This document shows, in pieces, positions 39,301 to 53,500 of a DNA stretch of 64,000 nt; position 1 is the stretch's first letter; every line of letters begins with the position of its first letter. The DNA is taken from assembly GCF_000090795.2 (NCBI RefSeq), contig NW_003546350.1:124001-188000 (forward strand). The letters are read 5' to 3'. Below the pieces are notes generated by a model. It ran no database searches. It was not told where the DNA came from and saw only the letters and a list, made by a program, of their open reading frames with translations. The position numbers and the translations under genes are program-made. This stretch comes from Amphimedon queenslandica. Its lineage: Eukaryota; Porifera; Demospongiae; Haplosclerida; Niphatidae.

Positions 39301-40384
39301 TGGATTGACTCGTTAGTTGAGGAGGGAGAGGGGGAGGGGAGAGAGGGGGGAATTTTTAAAATGATGGAAGGAATTCAAAGTAAAAACATGTACATGTATT
39401 GATGTGAAAATGAATTCTGTTCATTCATTGTAGATATTGTTATTATTATAAGTGTATTGTACAGTACTTGTATTAAAAGCTTTGTTTTCACTATTATTAT
39501 CAATGTATAATATTCACAAAATGACACATAATTATTATTATTACTTTATGTTATTTTTACCTGATGATAGATATCCTACTTTTGATGTGTACGTAGTAGA
39601 GGGTATTCCTGGAACTTATCTTGTCAACAGGAGAGTGTACGGTAGTACTCAGGGGGCTACTGTCATCAGCTTTGATAAAGGAGGAGAATGGAAACCACTC
39701 AATCCACCTACTACTGATGCTAGTGGACACTTGATCAATTGTAACCTGGTGAGTATTGAACCAGCAAATGACATGTAGATTGATACACTGATACATTGAT
39801 ACACTGATACATTGATACACTGATACATTGATGCACTGATACATTGATACATTGATACACTGATACATTGATACACTGATACACTGATACATTGATACAC
39901 TGATACATTGATACACTGATACACTGATACACTGATACACTGATACATTGATACATTGATACATTGATACATTGATACATTGATAGTAGTGAAGATATGT
40001 ACTATTACTTGTACAATGTATATACTATATTCATGTAGTGTAAAAGTTATCTATATTTCCAAGTAAAATGTTGTTTGACCACATCAAATGTTAACTGTAG
40101 TGTATGTTTAAGGAAGTGTAGTGACATGTATTAGCTATACTTAGTGTTGTATATTCTTAATTATATTGTTTATGTTTATTTAATGTTTTGTTGTTTATGT
40201 TTATTTAATGTTGTGTTGTTTTTCTCCACCTGTAGCCGTGTTCCCTTCACCTTCACATGTACATTGATGAGTCTCATGGTTTCCAGCCGATATTATCACA
40301 AGACTCCGCCCCTAACATCATAATGGCATTAGGTACGTATAATTATACAATACATGTACTCCTAGTTATTATTATTTATTTATT

Positions 40385-40423
<39 letters not shown>

Positions 40424-43400
40424 TTCAGGTAATCTTGGTTTAAGTCTCAATCGGTACAACTACTACGCCTTGAGGTTATATATATCGGACAATGGTGGAG
40501 TCACTTGGAGGGAACTAGCCTCGGGTTATAAAGAGTTCCAGCTGATCAATTTTGGAGTGTTCACCTCTATTGTTGCCAAATGGACGCAAACCAGTACAGT
40601 ACAGTAAGTTATAAATATAATCCACCTGTACATGTACATGCTGCTCAAAACCAAAGTCCCTGTACTGTAGTACAGGGATTTCAGCCAAATTTTGCCAAAA
40701 ATGAAAAGTAGAGAATTTTTCATTTTTATAATTTTTTCTGATACGTATGCATGTTCTTATGTTGTGTAGAAAGTTTGAACTGATTCCAATCAAATTTAGA
40801 TTTTTTATGAATTTTTAAAATTGCTCCAAAATCAGGCCAAAGTCCCTGTACTATAGTACAGGGATTTTGGCCAAATTTTGCCAAAAATGAAAAGTAGCGA
40901 ATTTTTCATTTTTATAATTTTTTCTGACACATATACATGTTTTTATGCTGTGCAGAAAGTTTGAACTGATTCCGATCAAATTTGGATTTTTACGAATTTT
41001 TAAAATTGCTCCAAAATGCTATAGACTGCATACAGTGTTTGTCAGCTCATGAAGCTCGTGCTTTGTGGGAAACTCTCCTACACACTTCATGTACACTGTA
41101 CTTGCATCCCTTCTACATGTAGCTCTTCTTTCTCTGTTTCTATTATACTTTATATTCCTTTCAGATCTTCCTGTGACGAGGGACAGAACTGGAGTACTTA
41201 CACATTCACAAATGCCAGCGTCAGCCAGAGGATATACGTAGTGAGGATGTTTACGGAATATGGGGAGGAGTCTCAACATGCTACCGTATTTGGATACAGA
41301 CCTGACGCTACTTATGCCAACTTTGAATGGCTAGTGATTGATCTGGACTTTACTGTATTAAATATATCAAACTGTAATGCCAGTGATTATTATCAGTGGA
41401 GACCAACTGACGAGGTAAGCTAGTGCAGTATGGAACTGAAGTACCTTAAACTTGGTTTATGTAAATTATTTATTTTAATATTATTTTGTAGAGAGAGGGC
41501 CAGTTGTGTATACTAGGTGAGTCTGTTGAGTATGAGAGAAGGTACCCTGACCATTGCTGCATGATCAGTTCCGATTACGAGAGACCCATCAGCAGGAAAC
41601 CTTGCTTCTGTACCTTTGAAGACTTTGAATGGTAAGGAAGAGATGAAAGAGTAGCTGTGATTGTATAAAAGTTATTGTAGACTCTTCACATGATTTACAC
41701 TTTCTTTCTTATTCTTTTTTGATACAGTCAAGTTGGATTTGAGAGGGTTGGTCTCAGCGGAGAGTGTAGCCCCATGGCAGGAACAGTCTATCCTCCTAAC
41801 CCTCCCATTGACTGCTTCGAGGGGAACAATTACTCTTACCCATCACCGTAAGATTTATACATGTACATGTACATTTTTTGGTTATTACGAATTCTGTGAC
41901 AGTGGAACTAATGGGTTTTTGCTTGTCACAGATTTCGTGACAATGGAACTAATGGGTTTTTTGCTTGTCATGAATTTTGTGACAATGGAACTAGGTTAAT
42001 TACATTTCTTCTTGTCCTCTTTCTTTCTCCTGTACAGTTACCGCAGGATTGCTGGTGATAAGTGCAAAGATGGAAATGAAACCTTCTATCAGTCAGTAAT
42101 GGTAAGGTGTCCAGTACTACCTCCAGCAGATATGACAATAACGACTGACAACTATCATGTCAGAGCTAACACAGAAGTCACCTTTACCCTTGAGCAAAGA
42201 AGTGTAAGTATTGAGGATAGAATAATGATAGAAAATAGAATGTTTTTAAATCACTCCTTCTCTCTCTCCTCTCTCTCCTTAGGGCGGTAAAGCAGTTACC
42301 TTTTACTCCTGGTCCTTTGATGACAACACCCCCACATCATCTCCTCCTATTAAAGGTTTTGACTCTGCTAGTACCCAGCGGTACACCTACACTGTACCTG
42401 GGGCTTATAATGTCACCGTCTTTGCTAAGAATGATGCTGGTAACAATACTGCTCATATTACGATATTCGTATTAGGTAATGATGCAATTAATCACATGTA
42501 CATATACATACAGTTATTTTGCATAATTATTTTTCTATTCTACCTTAGAAATTAGTTTAAACTGTATATACATGTACATTATGATTCAGCTAGTATTATT
42601 ATTAATATATTGTATTATTTTTTTTATTCAGATAAAGTGGTTGATTTCACAGTAATGCCAAAGATTGCTAGGGTCACTCAGAAGTCTGTGTACTTCCTTG
42701 AAAATATAACGACACTCCACAATACACTAGTAATGTTTAATGTACATGTATATATTCATTTATTATTAATTTTTTAAAGTTTATTGAGCCTGGAACGTAT
42801 ACCTGGGACTTTGGTGATAACACTCCAACGGAAACTGAAGATATAAAAGCAGTTGAACACACCTACTGGAACATTGGAAATTATACACTAACGGTGACCT
42901 TTGCTAATATATACGGAATTAAAATGAATCATTTCCCCATATTAGTTGAAAATGGTAAGGAAGAGAGAGTTTCAAATAAAAGCAATCATTATTATCTTAA
43001 ATGTATTATTATTGTTTAATTCTTGACCAATTCTTTGTCTCCAATCACAGTTACATCTCCTCTACATTTGAATGCTACCCTCAACAGCAATCCATTACAA
43101 ACCGATAGCTTCATACCAGTTGGTAAAGAAGTTCTATTCACCGTCACACCTTATCAGGTACAGCCATCATAATGTGAATAATGATAAATTGTTATATTTA
43201 ATTTTACTTTTATTTACAATTCTTCATCATCTTCCAATAGCCCGATACTACCTATGATTGGGTGATATCTCATGCTGGGGCTCATGGTGGCACACCATTA
43301 CTCAATTCTGTTGGTACTGCCACTTCTAAATCTTTTACATTCTCTGAAGCTGGGAGGTACGTGGTGAGAGTGTCCAGTAATAATTACATTGGAGCTAGTC

Positions 43401-45314
43401 AAGTATCAAGACTATTCACTGTAGAATGTAAGTTATAAATGCAACAGAAAATCACATACATGTACATTACATTACATCTCTCTCTCTCTCTCCCTCTCTC
43501 TCTCCCTCTCCCCCCCCTCTCTCTCTCCCTCTCCTCCCTCTCTCTCTCTCTCTCTCTCTCCTCTCAGATCCCATTGCTCGTGCCACCCTTACCTTCAAAC
43601 AACCAGTGTATCGTATTAATAAACAAGTCGATGCTGTTCTTGCAGTTCTAGGTTCTTCCTCCAGTTACAGTGGCAACTTGTACATTAATCTACACTCTGG
43701 TGATAGCAGCAGTAGTACTAGCGGCAGTCAGGATTCCACTGCATTACTGAGTACATTCCTAACAGTAGCTAATGGGGCTACTACCTTTAGTTTCATTGCA
43801 CCTGAGGCCGGTACTGTATCAGTTAATGCAGAGTTGCATAATAACGTATCATCCGTTACAACTAAGCAGACATTAATGGTAGCAGGTGAGAGGGAGAGAG
43901 AGAGAATGGGTATTTTTATCTTTTGGTGTTTTAAGGTCCTGGGGCATACGGTTATGTCCGTGTCATTTTCAAGACATTGACTAAATTTGATTACAATGAC
44001 TACCAGGTGCAACTAGACGTACAGAATGGCGTAAAGAATAAAATATTATCAGTGAGTACACCAATGAAACTGTTGTGAATCTACATGTGTTTTACATTAT
44101 AATTGTACAAGGTCAACATGCATTACTTGCAGTTTTTATATTATTTTTATTTCGTAGTCGTATGCAGTTTTAAAATGGCAGCTAAGCGTTAATGTGTCCC
44201 TGGAAAGTAATGCTACAGTTGTTTCAGGTCCTAGGAAACGTTCTGGAGCTGCTGACCAACAGTATCTCATTGCTCATGTCACAATTCTTCCAAAGACACT
44301 GTCTTCTGATGATGTGCTCAAAGTTCAAACGGTCAGTTTCTCATTCACACAAACACACATGCAATGTTCACTGGACATCAAACTGGTCAAGCTGGTCAAG
44401 GTCCATTTGTTTAACAATTTACAGAATTAAAGTAGCTAAAGTAGCTATTTTGCAAATTTGGGAACAAAAAGCAATATCAATATTCATTATTAGGGTAGAA
44501 TTTAAGCCAAATCAGAAAAGAATCAGTTCCTTATATTCAACATGTACATGTGCTGGTTGATTAATAGTGTTTATTATTATGTTTATGTTTTATTTTATGG
44601 TAGTTATCTAAGACGATTGCAGCTGACATTAACGATGGGAATACTACCTTCACTGTTCGAAATACTACCCTAAAAGCTACTGCTGATCTAGGACCAACCA
44701 TTTTTATTTACGGTTCGTATACAATATAAAAAGAACAAGGTTTAAAGTAATGTCTGCATGTTCCTATGTTGTGTAGAAAGTTTCAACTGGTTCCGATGAA
44801 AACCAGATTTTTTACAAATTTTTGAAGTTGCTCAAAAATTGGGCCAAAGCCCCTCTACTATAGTACAGTGTCTCTCCTCAATAAAAGCACATAATAATAT
44901 TGTTATTATTTTAATTGTTCTTTTACTCTACAGATCCTTATCCAGTGGATCACAATTCAAAAGATTACAAGCCACTAATCATAGGACTGGGAACAGGCAC
45001 TGTTCTACTGGTCGTTGTTGCCTTGGTGATAGTGGGTGTGGTCATCTACTACTACAAAAAGTAAGACACTATAACCCACAATCGTCAAACTCTCTCTTCT
45101 CTCCTGTTTCCTTTAAAGGAAGTACAGGTCGCTTGAGGTACGTTACACTCGTCTCCGTCAGGGTCCTATGAGGTTCACGTTCTCCAGCGAGGGAGAGACG
45201 CTGGAGGAAGAAGATTGGAGGAATGATGAGGAAGACACTGGAGTGGGAGAAGTAGAGGAGGAGATTAATAATGATGAACACACCCTTCATAGCTTCCCTC
45301 CTATAAACTCTTGA
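36319..45314 (+). CDS. SorCS-like VPS10-domain sorting receptor
   Basis: Type I membrane protein with a signal peptide at the ATG (hydrophobic FLFLLFLFSFLFGSTLA). The VPS10 ten-bladed propeller shows Asp-box motifs STDYGKSF, TLDEGDTF, SNNTGATW, SFDKGGEW, SDNGGVTW and SCDEGQNW. The Cys-rich 10CC module follows (CILGES, HCCMIS, CFCTFEDFE, CQVGFERVG, ECSP, CPVLPP). Next come several PKD-like domains (WSFDDNTPTSS with YTVPGAYNVTVFAKNDAG; WDFGDNTPTET with HTYWNIGNYTLTV), a juxtamembrane domain, one transmembrane helix (GTVLLVVVALVIVGVVIYYY) and an acidic tail with YRSLEVRY. VPS10 receptors sort ligands and receptors through Golgi and endosomes; the PKD region after 10CC points to the SorCS branch. 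About 24 exons. Introns hold CT-rich tracts (38216-38275, 43479-43563). Confidence 0.9.
39779..39985. repeat. Tandem 8 bp minisatellite, TGATACAC/TGATACAT
   Basis: Roughly 25 head-to-tail copies of GATACATT/GATACACT text in an intron of the SorCS-like gene. The 8 bp period keeps all minus-strand frames open as YQCI/NVS-type repeats, so the long frames there are artefacts. Confidence 0.95.
40636..41025 (-). repeat. Satellite-like repeat, about 185 bp monomer, inverted orientation
   Basis: About two units in a SorCS-like intron, read on the minus strand relative to the other arrays. CCCTGTACTGTAGTACAGGG and CCCTGTACTATAGTACAGGG occur near 40656 and 40843, a period of about 187. AGAAAGTTTGAACTGATTCC marks the shared core. 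Confidence 0.85.
44752..44872 (-). repeat. Single truncated satellite-like unit
   Basis: TGTGTAGAAAGTTTCAACTG, then TTCCGATGAAAACCAGATTT, and a decayed palindrome (CCCCTCTACTATAGTACAGTG) in the last introns of the SorCS-like gene. It is the most eroded copy seen. Confidence 0.7.
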
Positions 45315-45526
45315 GATGTTGATACACGAACTTATTTTGATGCTATTAAACACACACACACACACACATTATTATATAGATATGTATAGTGTAATGGTGT
45401 CTCTGTTATTGTTATTGAAAAGCCGCTAGCTTTTCCGGATCTTTAGTTCTTGTAACAAACAAAACTTTTTAACTGATAAAAATTCAAAATAATATCGAAA
45501 ATAAATAATAGTACACATTTATCTCG

Positions 45527-48029
45527 TCACGTGATGAATAATTTCATGTCCCTTATATTTTTGCTGGAAGAACTTCTCTTTAAAAAGACGTAGACAGTTA
45601 GGATAATTAACAGAAAGAGAATCAAGGACCCAAACACACAAAGGAATGGGTGTAGGCTCCACCATAGTGAGGTTACCTATAAAACAATGTCACGTGATTG
45701 TCACATGATCAATAATAATGAAATTATTAATAATTTCCAGTACCTGTGATAGCGTTATCCTTCCTGTTGAGTCTCCGTGTATATCTGAGAGGCTGGTTGA
45801 AACTGACAGCCAGTTGTGGAGTGCACATCTTGATACCAGTTCAACTGATAGACTTCCTCCTCTCTCCTCCTGTCCCTCCACACCTTCACAACCTACCCAT
45901 TAACACAAGGACATCAATATGTATCAGATAATGTAATAAAAATTTGGGGTGATTTTGGAGCCATTTTTTGGAAAAAACCATGGGCTATAGCCTTGGGTAT
46001 TTTTCAGAATTTGGGCATTTTCTTAAAATGGCCGTAACTTGAAAAATTGAAGTCAGAATCAGCTCAAACTTTCTACACAGCATAAGTACATCAATATGTA
46101 TTAGAAAATGTAATAAAAATTGGGGGTGATTTTGGAGCCATTTTTTGGAAAAAACCATGGGCTATAGCCTTGGGTATTTTTCAGAATTTTGGCATTTTCT
46201 TAAAATGGCCATAACTTAAAAAGTTGAAGTCGGAATCACCTCAAACTTTCTACACAGCATAAGTACATCAATATGTATTAGAAAATTTAATAAAAATTGG
46301 GGGTGATTTTGGAGCCATTTTTTGGAAAAAACCATGGGCTATAGCCTTGGGTACTTTTCAGAATTCTGGCATTTTCTTAAAATGGCCGTAACTTGAAAAA
46401 TTGAAGTCAGAATCACCTCAAACTTTCTACACAGCATAAGGACATCAATATGTATCAGAAAATGTAATAAAAATGGGGGGTGATTTTGGAGCCATTTTTT
46501 GGAAAAAACTATGGGCTATAGCTCATTGTTAAAAATGAAAAATGCTCATAACTTTAGCACTAAAGAGCTATTATCATGGAGTATGTAGAAATGCTTTCAA
46601 AGTGAACAATAAAATAGAAAGTAGCGGAGTTTTAGAGAAAGATACAAAGCAATATATTAAGACAAAGAGAGAGAGGTAACAATAACATAGAGTACTCTTG
46701 ATGATAGTAAGAATACTTAGGAATGAACAGGTGTGACTATTACAAGAACAATGAACTTTTAACAGCCAGTTCTATAGTAAAGTATACTATTGATAAATGA
46801 AGTCAAAAGACCATGAAACTGTATTGCAAAGAGCTACAGAAGCATCAGGATTCTTTCATAAAAATACATTGACTTTAATAATATCCCATTTAAATGTTGT
46901 GTATTATTATAACCTTTAGTATATCAGACATAACATACTTATATGCATGTACATGTATGTGAACTGTTATAATAATAATGAAAATAGCAGAAACTCAATG
47001 TTTACCTCTTGCTGCATATTCAATGGTACCATGTTTTACTGACCTTGTGTAAGAGTTGGTGTCAGTATAGCTAGAACTGGGCTTGGTGGGATATATGCTG
47101 CACCAGTTAAAGGATAGATGCATAACAGCAACAAACTATCTATCAAACTGAAGGACTGGAATGGAGAGTGAGAAGTGAGAGAGAAAGAGAGAGGAACAAG
47201 GAAAAATAAAAAGAAAGAAGTATGGATAAACAGTATGGAAATATAAGCATAAAAACATAAAGGAAGCAGGAAAGATTAAATAAATAGATAGAAGACATAA
47301 TAAAATTAAATATTAAAGATAAAGACCTCATCCACATTATAAGTAAGTGTTAGTTCAGCTTGACTATTGATGAGTGGCTCAATCAGTCCATGAACTGTGT
47401 CTTTATAATAAGACATATTAGCACCTATTACCTACACACACAGTATCACAGTAACAAGAGCGGAGTGACCACACCTACCAGTAAGATGCTGAAATGAGCC
47501 TTCGAGAGAGCACCTGTACACGTGGGACTGGAGAGGACCTCCCTATGATGGTGAGGGGGAGGAGTAGGAAGGGAGGAGAGTTGGTCTGATTGTAGGGAGG
47601 AGCCTGAGGTCTCGCTGACTACAATGAAGGTTTCATGGTCTAGCTTCATATCGGAGAAAGCTGTATAATACAAGGGGTCAAGAAATATTACAAATTTATA
47701 GTCTGCATCAATTATTAATCAAAATTAAAATGAAATGCATAAATTTGTGAACGACCTTCGTGCAAGTCTTTTTCAATATCCTCTATCTCCCTGAGGGTTG
47801 GATTGTTCAAGCAGAGGAAGACAGAGACTTTCTGAGATCGTTTAGGAGGTGACATGGTAACTAAAATGGAGGGAGTAGAGGAGAAGAAGTACATGAGGGA
47901 GACCAGAAACAAGCCTAAAAGGCTCTGCATTGGGAGACAAAAAAAGATACAAAAAGAGGATGTAAAAATGAGAGGAGAAAATGGAAACTTACCAGAAGAA
48001 GAGCAAGAAGGCGACAACGACCGTGACAT
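45527..48029 (-). CDS. Unrecognised single-span membrane protein
   Basis: At least seven exons join in phase from ATG 48027-48029 to TGA 45527-45529, giving about 300 residues. The N-terminal part (MSPPKRSQKVSVFLCLNN...) has no clear signal peptide. A Ser/Pro/His linker (SLPTPPPHHH) follows, then a mostly beta-like region (FSILLVIGANMSYYKD, AELTLTYNVDESFSLID). One transmembrane helix (LCVFGSLILFLLIILTVYVF) and a short basic tail end the protein. I do not recognise the family. The long intron 45906-47040 contains a satellite-like array ending about a dozen bases from the splice acceptor. It is divergent from the RIMBP-like gene, 137 bp away, and convergent with the SorCS-like gene. Confidence 0.6.
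45903..46525 (+). repeat. Satellite-like array, 177 bp monomer
   Basis: About three and a half head-to-tail units. ATGGGCTATAGC recurs near 45979, 46156, 46333 and 46510, a strict 177 bp period, with about 95% identity by eye. This is the same monomer as at 772-1174. The array occupies an intron of the membrane-protein gene. Confidence 0.92.
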
Positions 48030-48166
48030 TCCATGTGTGCCAACTAAAGCAAATGGGAGGGGCTGATTCTCAATGCGTGGGTGGTATAAACTAGGGGCGT
48101 ATCTACTTCAGCCCCACCCGATTTAGGTTAGGGAGAACGCACAAAACTGTCAGTTCTGCTGTCAGA
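48030..48166. promoter_or_regulatory. Compact bidirectional promoter
   Basis: 137 bp separate the starts of the membrane-protein gene (minus) and the RIMBP-like gene (plus). CAATGCGTGGGTGGTATAAA (near 48072) resembles the inner arm of the 2.2 kb element, and GCCCCACCC is at about 48110. No X-box-like site was seen. Confidence 0.55.
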
Positions 48167-50555
48167 ATGAGTGAAGACAAAGGAGAAGAGACCCGTGGAA
48201 GAACAGTGAATGAACTGCAGAGAGACTTCGCAGAGCTAAACAACCAATTTGAACACGTGAAAAGACAAAAGGTTAGTCTACCTTTGCAGTTACTTAATTG
48301 AAAATTTCTTTTCCACATTCAGGACAAAGATGTGGAAGAAGCAAAGGAGAAGGCTAAGGAGGAGCTTAAAAGAGAACACGAGGAGGAGATGAGAGTAAAC
48401 CACTACTACTGCAATGAATCAATTATCTTACTGTGATTTCCCACTAGACCCTAGAGAAAAGATTAAGAGAAGAGCAAGGAGAAAAGTTGGAAGAACAAAA
48501 GAGACAGCACCATACTGATGTGGAAGAGGCAAAGGAGAAGGTTAAGGAGGAGCTTCAAAGAGAACACAAGGAGGAGATGAGAGTAAACCACTACTACTGC
48601 AATGAATCAATTATGTTAGCATGATTTCCCAATAGACCATAAAGGACAGATTAAGAGAAGAGCAAGGAGAAAAGCTGGAGGAACAAAAGAAACAGCACCA
48701 TACTGAGCTAAAGGAACAAGAGAAGAGACTAAAAAATGAATTGAAGGAGAAGCTGAAGAATGAAGTGACTAAAGAGGTAGTGACACATTATCAACATGGC
48801 AGAAGAATAAGTGTTTAATAAGAATCGTTTAATTCATTTGTCATGCTCAGGTAACTGATCAAATTGAGTCTTCTAAAATAAAGAAGATGACAAAGTCTAT
48901 TTTTGAAGTTGAGTCAAAGTTAGCACAAGCAGAGGCCAAAATTGCAGACTTGAAAGAAGAGACTGCAAACTTGACACAAACCATCCAGTTAGTTCATTCA
49001 CTTCAAGTCTGCCGGCTTTTAATTTAGTTTTTAGAGAGAAAGAGAAGGAGCACCAAAAAGCCATAGCTAATTTGAGAAAGGAATCACACACAGACAGCAA
49101 CAGACAAGTAATACTACTTCATTTTACAAACTTTGCACTAACATTAACTGCTGTGATGCAGTGCCATTGCTACCTCTTGTATTAACAAATCTAATTACAT
49201 CACCTTTATACTTAATTACTGTCACTTTACCAACAGATTGAGGAATTGAAGAATAAAGAAAGACAGCTCCAAGCTAAAGAGAATGAACTGGCAGCAGAAA
49301 AACGAACCAGTGGAAAGTTACAGGCTGACAAAGAAAAATTAGAGAATGAGCTACAACTTCATAAAAAAGCAGTTGGGATCAGAGTTCCTCCTCTTCCTCC
49401 ACAAGATTCCTCTACTGATGACAGCAGCACATCCAGTCACACTAAAGTACAGTGGAACATCATTCATTATATAATTATTGTATTTCTGTGATTGATAGAC
49501 ATCATACAATGAGTTGTTACTGAAGAACAGTGAGCTAGGATTCCTGGCAAAAAAACTGCAGAAAGATGTGGATGCACTTACAAGAGCAAAAACTGATTTG
49601 GTACACAAAACTATAGTTTATGATTTTCATGTACCTATAACTATGATTTCAATGATCATTGTACATACTGTGCTATTAATAGGAAGGTGAGTTAGAGCAT
49701 ATGAAGAACGAGGTTGAGCCTCTAAGACAAAGACACAAAGACGATATGACAAAAATAAGAGACCTTCAGTTTCAGCAGGACTCCAAGCAGAAACTACTAG
49801 ATAGGATTAAAAAGGAAAAATCTGAACTGGTAAAACGAAATGATTTCATATAACATGAAATGTTCTCATTATGTGATAGGCAACTCAAATAGAAGAAGTG
49901 AAGGAAAAGCATTCAGAAGATCTGATTAGGATTAGGAACAAGGAACTTAAAGTAAAATCAGAATTTTCCTATTATGCAGTAGTTATTATACCAATTATAG
50001 ATACATGAATTGCAGAGATCTAGTCTTGACAAAGATAAGAAGCTTGCTGCCCTGAAAGTTCAAGTTAAGGAGCTGAAAGATGAAGCGGATAAAAAAGAAA
50101 AGGAAAGTACAATAGAAGCAAAAGCTCCTCAAAGACCACGTGATGTTTCACCAAGACCATACCTCACTCCTCCTTCAGTGAGTCCTTAAAAATAATATAA
50201 ATGAAGAATACTCTACTTTTCATTTTTGATAAAATTACACATGCACTGACCATTCTCTTTGTTTTAATAGAGAAGAGCACCAGCTATAGATACTACTCTG
50301 GCTGCTAAAAGAGTTGCAGAACACAAGAAAATGAGAGATCTTGAAAACAAAGTGGAAGAACTAGTAAGGCTACGGTTTGCAGGGTTGTAAATTATGTTAA
50401 TATAATTTATAAAGACAAGTCGGCTAGAAGAATTGAACATAGTTAGAAATAAAGTTATGGTACAAAACGACGAACTACAAGCAGCTCTTAAGAGAAAAGA
50501 AAAGAAAATCCAGGCCCTTTCAAAGGAGAATATTAAGCTGGTAAGGGCATTCTAA

Positions 50556-50592
<37 letters not shown>

Positions 50593-53500
50593 TAATAATA
50601 ATAATAATAATAATAACAATAATATTCTAAAATTTAGAAATCTGAGAATCAATTGCTTGAGGAATCAAAGGAGAGAAGTCAAAAGGAGCTGGTCAATGAA
50701 TGGACAACAAGTCATAAAGACCTTGACAGAGCCCATGCACAAATCAACAGACTCCAGCAACAAAAAAATGTATAGCACATATCCCCTTGTGATCATTACT
50801 TGATCTACAATACTTTTAGGAGCTTCAAGAGAAGTTAGGGGAAGTTGAAAGGCGAACTGCATCACCAGATTTTGGTCCAAGGGTATCATCACCATACAGA
50901 GAAAGTCCTTCACCGGTTTTGAGGGTACCATCTCCTTCATTCTCACCTCCTCCATCCCAGCTCCCAGTGGCTATTCGCAGGCTACAGTCATCACCACAGC
51001 CATTAGGTTTGCTTGTCTTGAGCTATAGAGAAGTTTAAGATCATTATTATTATCATTGTTGTAGATGATTTCGGCAGTCAATGGTCACTTGCAAGTAATG
51101 AAAGCATTTTAAAGGAACAGCTAGAGCAAATTGAATTTGATAAGGATGAAGTGAGCATTCAATATGAAGAGCTTAAAGTGAGTGGAAAATGAATGAGCAC
51201 TTACTACAACATATCTATATATATACACCTAATAGACTTCACATGGTAAACTCAAGGGCCTTCATAATGCTTTACGCGAGAGATACAACTCACTGCTCAC
51301 AAGAAGCAAGAACCTACACAGCAAAGCAAAACAAGTAGGAATAGAATGCGATCAATTCAGCATATTGTAATGTTGTTATTGCTCATAATAGAGAGAGAAG
51401 GAAAGGCTTGAGTTGGAAAGAGAGCTTAGCCTGCTTCAAGCTAAACTGAAAAATGAATTTGATGTCAAGAGAGAAACAAATCTCAGAGAAAGGCTGCAGA
51501 AAAGTTTAAAGAGGATCACTGAACTTGAGGGCACCTTGAATGAACAGGTTAGATGCCATGTGATGTTTGGTATCTTTGATTTACATATATTTCGTGTTTA
51601 GTTTGATGAAAATGAAAATGGAGGGGAACTTGCAGAAAGAAATAGACAATTAATTGAAAGTAATGAGCTGCTGATGCTAGAGCTACAAAACAAGGTAAAA
51701 TCTCTTGCACTCAAAATTTTAATGATACAGCAATGTCATTTTTGCAGAAAGCTGAGGTAGATGAAATGGAGTCAATACTGAGAGAGAAGGTTTCAACACA
51801 AGGAGAGCATATAAAAGAATTGGAGTCAAAACTAGCAGAAACTATTGGTCAACTTGAAGGAGAAGCAGCTATCAGTACTTCATTAAAACAAACCATACAA
51901 AACTTATCTGAAGGTAAGTTAAATTGCACATCATAAATGGCCCATTATTTTTTAACAGAAAATGTTACTGGATCTCCAAGCAAAGTAACTGGATCACTCT
52001 CATACAAAGCACAGGATTGTCTTCAATCAGTTAATGATACTGTACAAGAAATTAAAAGAGTTGCATCAGCAGGTACATCAATATGCATAGGGAAATATTG
52101 GCAATTTTGGAATTGCAATTTATGTATGTTTTAGATCTAACTGGTCCAAATGCAGCATTGTGCAATACTTTGGTAGAACAAGTTGAAAGGAAACTAAGTG
52201 AAGCCAACGAATTAATAAAGAGACAGCAAGTACCTAAACTACCTAAAAGAGAAGAAGATGAAGATGAAGAAGGATTTGATGATACAGACAGTAAGGAATA
52301 TTGACAAAAATGATATTAATAATTACTTGTACTATTGTATCAGGTGCAGTGCCTTTAACCAGTGGTAATAGTGAGAAGTTCCAAAAATGGTTAGAAAAGT
52401 TTCAGTCAGACAAAGCAGCTCTAAAATCAAAAGTAAAATAAAAATAAGAAACTATACATCATCATATCTTGCCAATAGGTTGCAGTCCTAGAGGAGAGAC
52501 TATCTGAAGGTTCTCATCGTGTTCACGAGCTCCAAGGACTTGTAACAGAACTAGAAGGAAGACTGACAAGAGAGCAAAGTCTACATGTCTCACTGCTAGC
52601 CGAGAGAGACGAACACATCACATCACTTTCAGATCAAATACAAGTCACACAGAAAGTTGGAGAGAAGGTCCTGCAGGCTTTGGAAGGTACTAATGAAGCA
52701 GTTGAAGAAGGAGTTGACTCAGGAGCGATTCAAGGAGAAGTTACTAGACTTGACAGTGCAGTGAAGGAGCTCCTCTCTACTGTATATCCAAGAGGATCAA
52801 CTCCTTATTCTGGTGAAAGCTCATCACTATCTCTGCATGTAAGAGACTGACTAAAACAGGTTGAAAGTGTCTAATTTTTTCTTTTAATTTTACAGATGAT
52901 ATCATCAATTGGTCCATCAGTGACAACTGATGCCTCGCTCTCTCTCTCCTCATCCAATCCATCGCCAGTTAAAACAGCATGGTCTCTTAACAACTCATAC
53001 CCAGCTGCCCCAGTTCCCATTGAGTCTGGGTCTACTGGCGGTAAAAGGGTACCACGGGCAGGGAGAGTGGTGTCCAAGAGCCCCAAGTCACAGCTGTTTG
53101 TTGCTCTTTTTGATTATAATCCGAAATCATATTGTTCCACTGGTCATCCTGAAAGAGAGCTCACCATTAAAACAGGTAAGAACTACCATACACAACAACA
53201 CTTGATTGCGATTGACACCATACATATACTGTTCTTCTGCTTGTATTTAATGTAATACGTTTTCAGGTGATGTGATTAATGTTATAAGTGATATGGATAG
53301 TTCAGGCTACTACACTGCAGAATATAAAGGACAGCGTGGGCTAGTCCCTGCAGCTTTTATACAAGCAATGGAAATCAGTGACAGTGAGACACAGAAAAGA
53401 CTACTTGATCAGGTACACAACTTACAATTCAAATGAACAAAAATAACAACTTTACAAAAATTTACAACTTAGATACACAAAATTTTACTCTTTTCTAGAA

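Noticed and set aside
39557-39980. Three overlapping minus-strand frames full of YQC/NVS-type repeats
   Set aside because: They are translations of the 8 bp tandem repeat inside an intron. All frames stay open because the period lacks stops.
39779-39985. Possible CRISPR-like array
   Set aside because: Units are 8 bp with no spacers, and the genome is animal.
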